NCBI GenBank assembly: GCA_958437935.1
Contig: CAUBPS010000001.1
Span: 186,001-250,000, forward strand
Direction: 5' to 3'
DNA length: 64,000 nt
Source of the DNA: an uncultured Collinsella sp.
GTDB taxonomy: Bacteria > Actinomycetota > Coriobacteriia > Coriobacteriales > Coriobacteriaceae
The notes below the pieces were generated by a model. It saw nothing but the letters and a program-made list of their open reading frames with translations, searched no databases and was not told the origin of the DNA. Both the position numbers and the translations under genes were made by a program. Positions 28,564-36,727 of the stretch are shown here, piece by piece. Each line of letters starts with the position of its first letter. Position 1 is the stretch's first letter.

Positions 28564-28588
28564 AAATACATACCGATAGTATGTATTT
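28564..28588. promoter_or_regulatory. Operator palindrome upstream of the MFS gene
   Basis: AAATACATAC and GTATGTATTT form a perfect 10-bp inverted repeat around CGATA, 13 bp before the MFS start. It is a strong candidate binding site for the adjacent TetR regulator. Confidence 0.75.
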
Positions 28589-28631
28589 AATGACTTGAAA
28601 AGGGCAGCCGTGGCTACCCTCACAAATCAAT

Positions 28632-28652
28632 TACATACCGTTGGTATCTATA
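28632..28652. promoter_or_regulatory. Second operator-like palindrome
   Basis: ATACC-gtt-GGTAT inside TACATACCGTTGGTATCTATA resembles the first operator (shared ACATACCG). It touches the tetR stop codon. Confidence 0.6.
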
Positions 28653-29315
28653 TTACCACCCGGCACGGTTCCATACGTCCCAAATCTGGGCCGTTGTCTG
28701 GAGCACTTCATTACCCAAATCGAGCCCCACCGCGGCCGCCATCTGCGCCAAGCATTGCGCGCGAGCGAGCATTCGGTCCCTGGATTCAAGCGGACGGAAC
28801 AATGGCAGCAGCCAAAGATTCGCCAACAACGATACGGCCTCCGCCGCTTCGCGTGGGCACTCGCACGCAATGGAGCCGTCGGCGATGCCCTCCTCGATCA
28901 CTGGCAAGAGACAGCCATCGGCCGACTCGTCAAACGAGCCCTGATACTGCATCGCCAGTAGACGCGAGCTTTTTACCGGATCTGCCGCAGGATGCATGCG
29001 TGCCCATAGCTCAATTTGTGGAACGACAGACTCGGGCGCGTACAGTCGCTTGAGCTTTTGGGCTCCGGTCATATTACCGATACCAAGCATTGAGCGACAG
29101 TGCTCAACAATCGGAGCCATTGCCCGATCAAATGCGGCGTTGAAAATCTCCTCTTTGCTCTTAAAGTGATGATAGACAGCACCCTTGGTCATGCCATCGA
29201 GGCGGTCGACAATGTCTTGAATGCTCGTCCCCTCATAACCCTGTGCGCAGAATAGCTCCAGCGCCGCGTCGAGAATCTTCGCGACCGTCTCCTCGGGATA
29301 TTTATTACGACCCAT
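28653..29315 (-). CDS. TetR/AcrR family transcriptional regulator of the MFS gene
   Basis: 220 residues from ATG 29315. The DNA-binding domain is textbook: ETVAKILDAALELFCAQGYEGTSIQDIVDRLDGMTKGAVYHHFKSKEEIFNAAFD. The C-terminal ligand domain (residues 75-215) has no recognisable subfamily. It precedes the MFS gene on the same strand, with two palindromic operators in the 100-bp gap, so it probably represses the pump and responds to a pump substrate. An 11-bp inverted repeat (CATCCGCAACG / CGTTGCGGATG) flanks its start region at 29323-29374. Confidence 0.92.
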   Translation of the reverse strand: MGRNKYPEETVAKILDAALELFCAQGYEGTSIQDIVDRLDGMTKGAVYHHFKSKEEIFNAAFDRAMAPIVEHCRSMLGIGNMTGAQKLKRLYAPESVVPQIELWARMHPAADPVKSSRLLAMQYQGSFDESADGCLLPVIEEGIADGSIACECPREAAEAVSLLANLWLLPLFRPLESRDRMLARAQCLAQMAAAVGLDLGNEVLQTTAQIWDVWNRAGW

Positions 29316-29389
29316 AATCCGTCCATCCGCAACGCAAGTCTTGTGCCTCATTGCAGCATTTTAACGTTGCGGATGACAGGCGGTCGATT

Positions 29390-29728
29390 CTACACCGCGG
29401 CAGGGCCGTGTTCGCCGGTACGGATGCGGATGACTTCCTCGACCGGCTCGACCCAAATCTTGCCGTCGCCGACGGCACCGGTGCGAGCGGCGCTGCAGAT
29501 AATGTCAACGATACCGTCGACATGCTCGTCGGCGCAGATGAGGGTGAACTGCACCTTGGGGATCGTGTTGACGAGCAGCTCGTTGCCGCGCACGTACTCC
29601 TTCCAGCCGTGCTGCGCACCGCAGCCCTGCACCTGGTTAATAGTCATGCCGCGAACATCAGCAGCAAACAGCGCGTCTTTAAGAACCTCAAGCTTCTCAG
29701 CACGAACGATCGCCGTAATCTTCTTCAT
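29390..29728 (-). CDS. glnK: P-II nitrogen regulatory protein (GlnK-like)
   Basis: 112 residues, the standard PII length, from ATG 29728 behind AGAGGAATT. PII trimers sense ATP/ADP and 2-oxoglutarate; a GlnK-type paralogue next to amt plugs the ammonium channel. Seen: MKKITAIVRAEKLEVLKDAL, the T-loop WKEYVRGNELLVNTIPKVQ, and TGAVGDGKIWVEPVEEVIRIRTGE at the C-terminus. The position of the uridylylated Tyr51 of E. coli PII is Leu here, so uridylylation is unlikely. It follows amt after a ~190-bp repeat-bearing gap, so joint or separate transcription is possible. Confidence 0.94.
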   Translation of the reverse strand: MKKITAIVRAEKLEVLKDALFAADVRGMTINQVQGCGAQHGWKEYVRGNELLVNTIPKVQFTLICADEHVDGIVDIICSAARTGAVGDGKIWVEPVEEVIRIRTGEHGPAAV

Positions 29729-29838
29729 AGTGAATTCCTCTCTTAAATAAAAGAAATGAATTGCCATTCAATGCGGCGGGTTTCCCAGGTGCCGCAGATT
29801 GGGTTGAAAGAGGAGCGCCGCGTACTTTGGTACGCAAG

Positions 29839-29922
29839 CGACGGTTTGAAACCCAAGGTGCGGTGCCTGGGGAAGCCGCGCGACGGTTTGAAGGGCAAGG
29901 TGCGGAGCCTGGGGAAGCTGCT
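29839..29922. repeat. Two 42-bp direct repeats between amt and glnK
   Basis: CGACGGTTTGAA...CAAGGTGCGG.GCCTGGGGAAGC occurs at 29839-29880 and 29881-29922 with few differences. A related inverted piece (GGGTTTCCCAGGTGCCGCAG, 29776-29795) and a hairpin GCGTACttTGGTACGC-like segment (about 29819-29836) precede it. Likely a mobile intergenic repeat. Confidence 0.7.
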
Positions 29923-31198
29923 AATCGAGTCCCGAGAACGAGGGGTAGGCACTTTCTCCGTGCTGACTCGCGTCTAGACCCAGCGCCTCTTCAGCCTCGT
30001 CCACACGTAGGCTGCCGTGGAACAGTGCCTTGACCACCGCGGCGATCACCAAGTCGAGCACCAGCACAATAGCGACCGTCACCACAATGCCCAAGATCTG
30101 CGAGATGAGCAGCGACACGTCGCCCGTGTAGAACAGACCGCCCTTACCGGTCCACGAAAGCTCCGGCACACAGAACAGACCTGTGAGTACGCCGCCCAGG
30201 ATACCGCCGACGCCGTGGCAACCGAACGCGTCGAGCGCATCGTCGTAGCCAAACTTGGTCTTGAGATGGCTGATGGCCAGGTAGCAGACAGGTGAGACGA
30301 TCAGGCCCATGACCAGCGCCGCCCACGACTCGACAAAGCCCGCACCGGGCGTGACCACCACAAGGCCCGCAACCAGACCGGTGCTGGCACCCACCAGCGT
30401 GGGGCGACCGGTGTGCACGCGCTCGACGGCAAGCCACGAGACCATACCCGCCGCGCTGGCCGTCACAGTGTTGAGGATGGCAAGCGCGGCCACGGCATCG
30501 GCCTTAAACTCGCTGCCGCCGTTAAAGCCAAACCAGCCAAACCAAAGCAGGCCGGCGCCCAGTGCCACAAACGGCACATTATGCGGACGATAGCTCACCA
30601 TACCAAAGCCACGACGACGGCCGAGCATCAGGCAGAGAATCAGGCCCGTAAGACCGGACGAAATGTGTACCACGTCGCCGCCTGCAAAGTCGAGCGCGCC
30701 GATGATGTCGCCGATAAAGGAGCCCTCGCCGCCCCAGACCATGTGGGCGAGCGGCGCATAGACCACAAGCAGCCAAATGCCCAGGAAAGCCGCCATGGCA
30801 CCAAACTTAACGCGGCCGGCCAGGCTGCCCGTGACGATAGCGGCCGTGATCATGGCAAACGCCATCTGGAAGGCGATGTTGATAATCTCCGGGTAGACGG
30901 CGCCGTCCGACGCGGTACCCTCGGCCGCCTGCAGCACCTGATTGAGCACCGGCAGGCACAGCAGCTGGTCAAGGCCTCCAATAAACGGGCTGGAGCCGTC
31001 ACCGCCGTAGGCCAGCGACCAGCCGGCGACAATCCACAGCACACCAACCAGGCCAATGGCGCCAAAGCACATAAGCATGGTGTTGATGACATTTTTGCGC
31101 CTGGACAGGCCGCCATAGAAAAACGCCAGGCCCGGTGTCATTAAAAACACGAGCATGGTGCAGATGAGCATAAACGTTGTCGATCCCGTATCGTACAT
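29921..31198 (-). CDS. amt: Ammonium transporter (Amt family)
   Basis: 425 residues from ATG 31198 with GGGGGAG upstream. Eleven membrane helices. Seen: TPGLAFFYGGLSRRKNVINTM (family signature), the DFAGGDVVHISSGLTGL segment with the first pore His, and DDALDAFGCHGVGGILGGVLTGL with the second pore His. The protein conducts ammonium across the membrane and is likely gated by the GlnK protein encoded next. The C-terminal tail ends DEAEEALGLDASQHGESAYPSF, normal for the family. Confidence 0.96.
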   Translation of the reverse strand: MYDTGSTTFMLICTMLVFLMTPGLAFFYGGLSRRKNVINTMLMCFGAIGLVGVLWIVAGWSLAYGGDGSSPFIGGLDQLLCLPVLNQVLQAAEGTASDGAVYPEIINIAFQMAFAMITAAIVTGSLAGRVKFGAMAAFLGIWLLVVYAPLAHMVWGGEGSFIGDIIGALDFAGGDVVHISSGLTGLILCLMLGRRRGFGMVSYRPHNVPFVALGAGLLWFGWFGFNGGSEFKADAVAALAILNTVTASAAGMVSWLAVERVHTGRPTLVGASTGLVAGLVVVTPGAGFVESWAALVMGLIVSPVCYLAISHLKTKFGYDDALDAFGCHGVGGILGGVLTGLFCVPELSWTGKGGLFYTGDVSLLISQILGIVVTVAIVLVLDLVIAAVVKALFHGSLRVDEAEEALGLDASQHGESAYPSFSGLD

Positions 31199-31396
31199 TC
31201 GCTCCCCCTTGGTCGCATGGACGTTGTCGGCGCCCATCATGCGGCCGAGGAGTAACTGGTGTAGACCAGATACGGCGTTGTTAAACGCTGAGTTGTCGAA
31301 TGGAAACGGTGCCGCAATCTTGGAAACGTCACGGCAACGGCTGCGAAACGAACGGGAAACGCGCAGGCGAAAAGGGCGCGCCCGGCCCGGCCCCGG

Positions 31397-32416
31397 CTAG
31401 CGGCGGAACAGGTCGCGAGCGCGATCGCGGAGGTTGGTAGCTCGGATGACACCCTCGTAGCGGTTGATGCGCAGACGCGGGAAGGCGTTGAAAAAGCGCA
31501 GGTCACGACGGCTGAGCGACACGCTCGGCACCGGACGGCTCGCGCGTTTGCCGGCGCGGCGACGAGTAAGCGACGGGCGCGGCATACTCGGCGCGGCATC
31601 GGCAACACGGCGAGCGGCAAGCGCCAGGCCACGAGCGCCATCCGAGATAAACGTCGGCACCGAGGCCTTCTCGCGCAGGGCATCGAGTGCCGCATCGCCC
31701 AGCTCTGCCAGCCACGCGTTAATAGCACGACCGCGGATATGCGTCTGAGACACCGAATCGATCGCCGAGTCGGGAATGCGCTCGAGCATGGAGTCCGAGG
31801 CGTCGGCCAGCGATTCGTTGATGCGGTCGGCAAGGTCGGCGCGAACACGCTCGAGCTGGTCGGACAGACGGCGCCAGCTCGCCAGCGAGCACAACGCGTC
31901 CACGATCATCGCAACGGCAACGGCAAAGGCCGCCAGCCGCACGATCAACACCGGCAGATGGCCAAGCAGCCCCAGCAGCGCCGGCTCCACCAGGCGACAA
32001 ATGCACAGGGCACCCAGGCCAAACGCGCAAGCCCAGTACAGGCAGATGCGTCCATGCAGGTTAAACGGCAGGTGAGAATAGTCCCAAAAGCGAGCGCCGG
32101 TCGTTTTCTCCAGCAACACGCCCACGCTATATTCGATCACGCTGCATACGAGCGCTGCAGCGACAAACTGGCTCGGGGCATCCGGAATCCCGCGCAACAG
32201 CAGCCAGCAGGCAATGCCGCCCGCGCCATAGATAGGGCAACACGGTCCCAGCAAAAAGCCGCTGTTGGCAAAGCGTCCGTGGTTGAGCATGGCGCAGACT
32301 GTCGATTCCCATGCCCAGCCGCAAAAACCGTAGAAGGCAAACGAGAGCACCAGTGCCGAAAGCGGGCAGGCGGCAAGCGTCGCGCCGTCAAAGGACATGT
32401 CGATCGCGGTCCCCAC
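31397..32416 (-). CDS. Putative ABC transporter permease, CmpB type (membrane protein)
   Basis: 339 residues. GTG 32416 is supported by AGGAGAGGG and lies 3 bp after the stop of the HD gene, so the two are coupled. The N-terminal 200 residues carry about five to six helices with FAFYGFCGWAWESTVCAMLNHG, GFLLGPCCPIYGAGG, EKTTGARFWDYSHLPFNLHGRICL, all motifs of the PF06541 CmpB-like family. The C-terminal 140 residues are soluble, Arg-rich and unique. No ATPase partner is nearby, so a transport role is uncertain despite the family name. Confidence 0.85.
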   Translation of the reverse strand: MGTAIDMSFDGATLAACPLSALVLSFAFYGFCGWAWESTVCAMLNHGRFANSGFLLGPCCPIYGAGGIACWLLLRGIPDAPSQFVAAALVCSVIEYSVGVLLEKTTGARFWDYSHLPFNLHGRICLYWACAFGLGALCICRLVEPALLGLLGHLPVLIVRLAAFAVAVAMIVDALCSLASWRRLSDQLERVRADLADRINESLADASDSMLERIPDSAIDSVSQTHIRGRAINAWLAELGDAALDALREKASVPTFISDGARGLALAARRVADAAPSMPRPSLTRRRAGKRASRPVPSVSLSRRDLRFFNAFPRLRINRYEGVIRATNLRDRARDLFRR

Positions 32417-32419
32417 CGT

Positions 32420-32956
32420 CTACCCTCTCCTCTTTTCACTCGATGCTTTACTCACGCTATCGTCCGTCTCGTCCTTGCGCGGCAGGCGGCCGGCGACCGT
32501 CTCACGCAGAGCACACCATTTATCCGCCAGACAAACAATCCACGCCTCGCGACACGTCGGCGGCACCGGCACCAGCGGAAACATATGCCGCACGATAATA
32601 TTCCGCTCGCGCGGCGTCAGCTCAAAATCTTCCTCGGCACGCGCCAGAGCAAAAAATGGATGCCGGAATCCGTGCAGTCGATGGCTCGGGTCGGGATCGT
32701 GCCAATCATAGAGAAAGTAGTCGTGCAGCAAGGCCCCGCGCAGCAGCGAGGCACGGTCGATCGAAATGCCAGCACGGCCCAAGTGCTCGGCAAAGGACAG
32801 ACTTGCCCGTGCCACCGAGGTCACATGTGCATAGACCGTCACGTCGCCATGCTGGATAAACTCGCGCGTCAGGTCCAAGCGGCCCGCCTGGGCGAGCTGG
32901 CGGGCGGCATCGTCGACCTCGTGCGCGATTTTCTCGGCACGAACGGCATCGGACAT
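32420..32956 (-). CDS. HD domain protein (putative phosphohydrolase)
   Basis: 178 residues from ATG 32956 with GAAGGAGG upstream. Metal-dependent HD fold: the first His is in GDVTVYAHVTSVA, the central pair in RASLLRGALLHDYFLYDWHD, and later His in GFRHPFFAL; the closing Asp lies in IVCLADKWCAL. This form is common in Gram-positive genomes and its substrate is not known. It is the first gene of a two-gene unit with the CmpB-like membrane protein. Confidence 0.85.
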   Translation of the reverse strand: MSDAVRAEKIAHEVDDAARQLAQAGRLDLTREFIQHGDVTVYAHVTSVARASLSFAEHLGRAGISIDRASLLRGALLHDYFLYDWHDPDPSHRLHGFRHPFFALARAEEDFELTPRERNIIVRHMFPLVPVPPTCREAWIVCLADKWCALRETVAGRLPRKDETDDSVSKASSEKRRG

Positions 32957-33184
32957 GCTGCCTCCTTCCAGCGGCTCACGGCGGCAAGCCACGGCCTGTG
33001 CACAATCGATAAAAACATCATGGAACTTATCAGTATGGCATCGGACAAAACGTTTTGCCCCACCAGTTGGCGAATCACCGCGCCGCCGTCACATATCAAA
33101 CGCCAAAATGTGCGAGACTGTCTTGTGCAATTGTGCCGGCCGAGGGAGCGCCGGTGCTCGATTCGCATGGAGTAACCAACAACG

Positions 33185-34966
33185 ATGCTGCTTACGCAAA
33201 CGACAACGCCCGAGGACGTCAAGGCTCTCGATCGCGCCGAGCTTCCACTGCTCTGCGACGAGATCCGTCAGGCAATCCTCGAAAGCTCCGCCGCCGTCGG
33301 CGGGCACGTTGCCCCCAACTTGGGAGTCGTTGAGCTTACGGTTGCGCTTCATCGCGTGTTTAACTCCCCCATCGACAAGATTGTCTTTGACGTTTCGCAC
33401 CAGACCTACGCCCACAAGGCGCTGACTGGGCGCGCGTATACCTATATCGATCCGGAGCGTTATGGTGAGGCTTCTGGCTTTGCCAATCCCAACGAGTCCG
33501 AGCACGACTTGTTCGCCATGGGTCACACCTCCACGTCGGTGAGCCTGGGCTGCGGCCTTGCCCACGCGCGCGACCTGGCGGGCGATACGTATAACGTCAT
33601 TACTGTTATTGGCGACGGCTCGCTTTCGGGCGGCCTGGCGTTTGAGGGCTTCAATAATGCCGCCGAACTCGATAGCAACCTGATCATCATCGTCAACGAT
33701 AACGACCAGTCCATCGCCGAAAACCACGGTGGCCTGTATCGCAATCTAGCCGAGCTGCGCGCCAGCAACGGCACCTGTGAGCGCAACGTTTTCCGCGCGA
33801 TGGGGCTCGACTACCGCTATCTGGACGCCGGTAACGATGTGTTGGCCCTAGTCGACGCGCTGCAGGAACTGCGCAATATCGATCATCCCATCGTGCTGCA
33901 CGTCTCCACCGCCAAGGGCAAGGGCTTTGAGCCGGCCCAAAACGACCCCGAGCGCTGGCATCACGTAGGCCCCTTTGACATGGCGACCGGCCGCAAGCTC
34001 TGCCCGGGCCATCCGAGCGAGCCTGCGCCGCGCACCTACGCCGACATTACGGGCGAGGCGCTCAGCGCCGCCATCGAGCGCGATCCGCAGGTCGTGGGCA
34101 TCACGGCCGCCACACCCTACATCATGGGCTTTACACCCGAGCTTCGCGTTGCCGCCGGTAAGCAGTTTGTCGACGTGGGTATTGCCGAAGAGCACGCCGT
34201 GACCTTTGCCACCGCGCTTGCACGCTCGGGCGCCAAGCCTGTCTTTGGTGTGTACGGTACGTTTTTGCAGCGTGCCTACGACGAGCTGTGGCACGACCTG
34301 TGTCTCAACGATGCCCCGGCGACGATCCTGGTGTTTGGCGCATCAATCTTTGGCACTACGTCCGAGACGCATCTCTCGTTCTTTGATATTTCCATGCTGG
34401 GCGCCCTTCCCAATATGCGCTACCTAGCGCCGGCCTGCATGGAGGAATATCTGTCCATGCTGAGCTGGTCGCTCGACCATCGCGAGCATCCTGTGGCGAT
34501 TCGCGTGCCTGGTATTGGCCTGGTAAGCCGTCCCGATCTGGCGCCCGCCGAAGACGCCGACTACAGCTCCGTTCGCTACAACGTGGTGCGCCAGGGTCGC
34601 AACGTTGCCGTGCTCGCGCTTGGCGATTTCTTTGAGCTGGGCGAGCGCGTGGCAAACCGCTTGGCTGCCGAGTACGGTATCGAGGCCACGCTCGTCAACC
34701 CGCGCTTTGCAACCGAGCTTGACCGTGAGTTCCTCGACAGTCTTGCCGCCGAGCATCGCGTTGTCGTCACCCTCGAGGACGGCATCTTGGACGGCGGCTG
34801 GGGCGAGCGCGTGGCATGTTATCTGGCCTGCACACCTGTGCGCACGCGCACCTTCGGCATCGCCAAGGGCTTCCCCGACCGCTACGACCCCAACGAATTG
34901 CTCGCACAGAACGGCATGACGGTCGAGAACATGGCTGCCGAAGCCGTAAGGCTACTCAACGAGTAA
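33185..34966 (+). CDS. dxs: 1-deoxy-D-xylulose-5-phosphate synthase
   Basis: 593 residues, a little shorter than the usual 620-640. It condenses pyruvate and glyceraldehyde-3-phosphate, with thiamine diphosphate, in the first step of the MEP isoprenoid pathway. Seen: SSAAVGGHVAPNLGVVELT and VFDVSHQTYAHKAL (substrate region), VIGDGSLSGGLAFEGFNNA (cofactor GDG...N motif), DVGIAEEHAVTFATALA (catalytic Glu), and the transketolase C-terminal domain. FDVSHQTYAHKALTGR differs from the more common FDVGHQAYPHKILTGR, as in short Coriobacteria-type Dxs. Its own terminator follows. Confidence 0.95.
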   Translation: MLLTQTTTPEDVKALDRAELPLLCDEIRQAILESSAAVGGHVAPNLGVVELTVALHRVFNSPIDKIVFDVSHQTYAHKALTGRAYTYIDPERYGEASGFANPNESEHDLFAMGHTSTSVSLGCGLAHARDLAGDTYNVITVIGDGSLSGGLAFEGFNNAAELDSNLIIIVNDNDQSIAENHGGLYRNLAELRASNGTCERNVFRAMGLDYRYLDAGNDVLALVDALQELRNIDHPIVLHVSTAKGKGFEPAQNDPERWHHVGPFDMATGRKLCPGHPSEPAPRTYADITGEALSAAIERDPQVVGITAATPYIMGFTPELRVAAGKQFVDVGIAEEHAVTFATALARSGAKPVFGVYGTFLQRAYDELWHDLCLNDAPATILVFGASIFGTTSETHLSFFDISMLGALPNMRYLAPACMEEYLSMLSWSLDHREHPVAIRVPGIGLVSRPDLAPAEDADYSSVRYNVVRQGRNVAVLALGDFFELGERVANRLAAEYGIEATLVNPRFATELDREFLDSLAAEHRVVVTLEDGILDGGWGERVACYLACTPVRTRTFGIAKGFPDRYDPNELLAQNGMTVENMAAEAVRLLNE

Positions 34967-34967
34967 G

Positions 34968-35010
34968 AAAACCTCCGCAAGGAAAGCACCCCTGCGGAGG
35001 TTTTTATTTT
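34968..35010 (+). terminator. Rho-independent terminator of dxs
   Basis: AAAACCTCCGCA pairs with TGCGGAGGTTTT, followed by TATTTT. Confidence 0.92.
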
Positions 35011-35023
35011 CGCGACGCAATTA

Positions 35024-35239
35024 TCTCAATCTGTAACATCTAGGGCCCGAATTTCCGTCTAACTGTTACAGATCGAGATAAGACATCTTAGTCCCAGACC
35101 TTTGTCTCAATCTGTAACAGATAGGGACCTTTTGGCCGTCCAGATGTTACAGATTGAGACATTCGAATTCCCCTGAAGAGAAAATCTCAATCTGTAACAG
35201 TTACTCGGCAAAAACGGCTGCAGATGTTACAGATTGAGA
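35024..35239. repeat. Array of six alternately inverted 15-bp repeats at 40-bp period
   Basis: TCTCAATCTGTAACA occurs at 35024, 35105 and 35185; its reverse complement TGTTACAGATTGAGA at 35064 (one mismatch), 35145 and 35225. Start-to-start distances are 40, 41, 40, 40, 40. Each pair forms a 15-bp stem with a loop of exactly 25 nt; the loops differ. It lies between dxs and the convergent alcohol dehydrogenase. Confidence 0.95.
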
Positions 35240-35255
35240 CAAAGCAGCAAGGCAA

Positions 35256-36458
35256 TTATCGATAGCTTTGCTTGAGGATTTCGACGACGTCGGGGTCGGT
35301 CAGCGTCACGGGGTCGTGGCTGAACAGGACGCCGTTGGTCGTCAGAGCGTTGTGCGCGATGGCCGGCAGCTCTTCGACCGTAATCCCCCACTCACTCATG
35401 GCGAGGTCGGCCACATGGCAAGCCTCCATCAGGCGCGTGAGCTCAATCACAAAATCGTGCGGATCATCCGCGGCGGCATTGCCCATCAGACGCGCCATGT
35501 CGATATAGCGCTCTGGTGCGGCACCGTGATCGATCATCCACATGTGATAGGCACGGGCGATCATAATGAGACCGGCGCCGTGCGGCAGGTCATGATGATG
35601 CGCGCTCATGCCATGTTCAAGACCATGCGAGCCCGTGGTGCCCGAGGCATCCATGGCATAGCCGCCGAGCGTGTTGGCAAACGCAAGGCTCGAGCGCGCC
35701 TCCAGGTCATCGCCATTATTGATGCACGTAGGCAGCGCCGCGGCGGCTCGGCGGATGCCTTCGCGGCAAACCATGTCACCCATGGGCGTGTTGGTATTTG
35801 AGATGTAGCACTCAACGCAATGGAACAGAGCGTCGAATCCCTGATAGGCGGTCAGACGCGCCGGGACGCTCACCATGAGCTCGGGATCAACGATCGAAAG
35901 TACCGGGAACAGGCGCGGATCGCCCAGGCGAAGCCTCTCGTCATTGTCCTCGCAGGACAGGACACCGCCCGCATCGACCTCGGAGCCGGTACCCGCCGTG
36001 GTGGTTACGCAAACAAGCGGCAGCGGATCGTTGGGGATCGGCAGGCCGAGCGCAGTACCGCCATTCACAAAATCCCAGATGTCACCAAGGCATTCGTTAC
36101 CCTCGGCATCGGTATGCGGGTTGGCCGCCACCGCGCAGATGCCCTTGCTGCCGTCCATGACCGAGCCGCCGCCGAGCGCCAGGACAAAGTCGCAGCCATG
36201 GGTGCGCGCCATCCAGCCACCCGCATTGACGGTCTCGCGCAGGGGATTGGGCTCAATGCGATCGAACAGCTCATGCGCCACGCCGGCGCGTTCGAGCTCG
36301 GCCTCCACGCGTCTCAGGTATCCAAAGCGCTTGGCCGAGTTGCCGCCGGTCGTAACGATGAGCGCTTTGGTGCCGGGCAGCTTCTGCGTGCCCAGCTCGC
36401 CCAACTTGCCCGCGCCAAACAGCACCTTGGTCGGTACGAAAAACGAATAACCGTTCAT
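35256..36458 (-). CDS. Iron-containing alcohol dehydrogenase
   Basis: 400 residues, normal for group III alcohol dehydrogenases (YqhD/BdhA type). N-terminal NAD(P) domain: FGAGKLGELGTQKL and LALGGGSVMDGSK. The metal-binding C-terminal domain contains FDALFHCVECYISN, HGLEHGMSAHHHDLPHGAGL (metal His residues). It probably reduces an aldehyde such as butanal, acetaldehyde or methylglyoxal with NAD(P)H in fermentation. GGGSVMD with Asp at the cofactor pocket suggests that either NADH or NADPH may fit. Convergent to dxs. Confidence 0.93.
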   Translation of the reverse strand: MNGYSFFVPTKVLFGAGKLGELGTQKLPGTKALIVTTGGNSAKRFGYLRRVEAELERAGVAHELFDRIEPNPLRETVNAGGWMARTHGCDFVLALGGGSVMDGSKGICAVAANPHTDAEGNECLGDIWDFVNGGTALGLPIPNDPLPLVCVTTTAGTGSEVDAGGVLSCEDNDERLRLGDPRLFPVLSIVDPELMVSVPARLTAYQGFDALFHCVECYISNTNTPMGDMVCREGIRRAAAALPTCINNGDDLEARSSLAFANTLGGYAMDASGTTGSHGLEHGMSAHHHDLPHGAGLIMIARAYHMWMIDHGAAPERYIDMARLMGNAAADDPHDFVIELTRLMEACHVADLAMSEWGITVEELPAIAHNALTTNGVLFSHDPVTLTDPDVVEILKQSYR

Positions 36459-36568
36459 ACGCGATCTCCTTACTCATATATGTGTCGCGTTGCCGCCATT
36501 ATAGCGACCGCCGCGAGCGGCCACGCCGTCCGCAAAACGCTATCTCAGCTGCAATAAGCGACGTTTGC

Positions 36569-36612
36569 CCAGATAAAACCTGCCAAAATAAACCTGTCCC
36601 TTTTTGGTAGGA
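36569..36612 (+). repeat. REP-like element, copy C
   Basis: CAGATAAAACCTGCCAAAA, TAAACCTGTCCC, TTTTTGGTAGGA. Lies ~115 bp before the binding-protein gene, with the GGTAGG side toward it. Confidence 0.88.
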
Positions 36613-36727
36613 AGAATAACCCATAAGGTAAGTATGTTTCTGAGTTATTTCGTGTTGACCCATTTGAGCGCGATAGGGTATAACTCTACTCAACCGCTAG
36701 GGATTTTATTGAGAAAGGTGTTCTACC

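Noticed and set aside
29743..29952. Small Pro/Arg/Phe-rich frame between amt and glnK
   Set aside because: It is a by-product of the 42-bp direct repeats and shows no ribosome site.
35024..35239. CRISPR array
   Set aside because: Repeats are 15 bp and alternate in orientation, spacers are 25-26 bp, and no cas gene is near.
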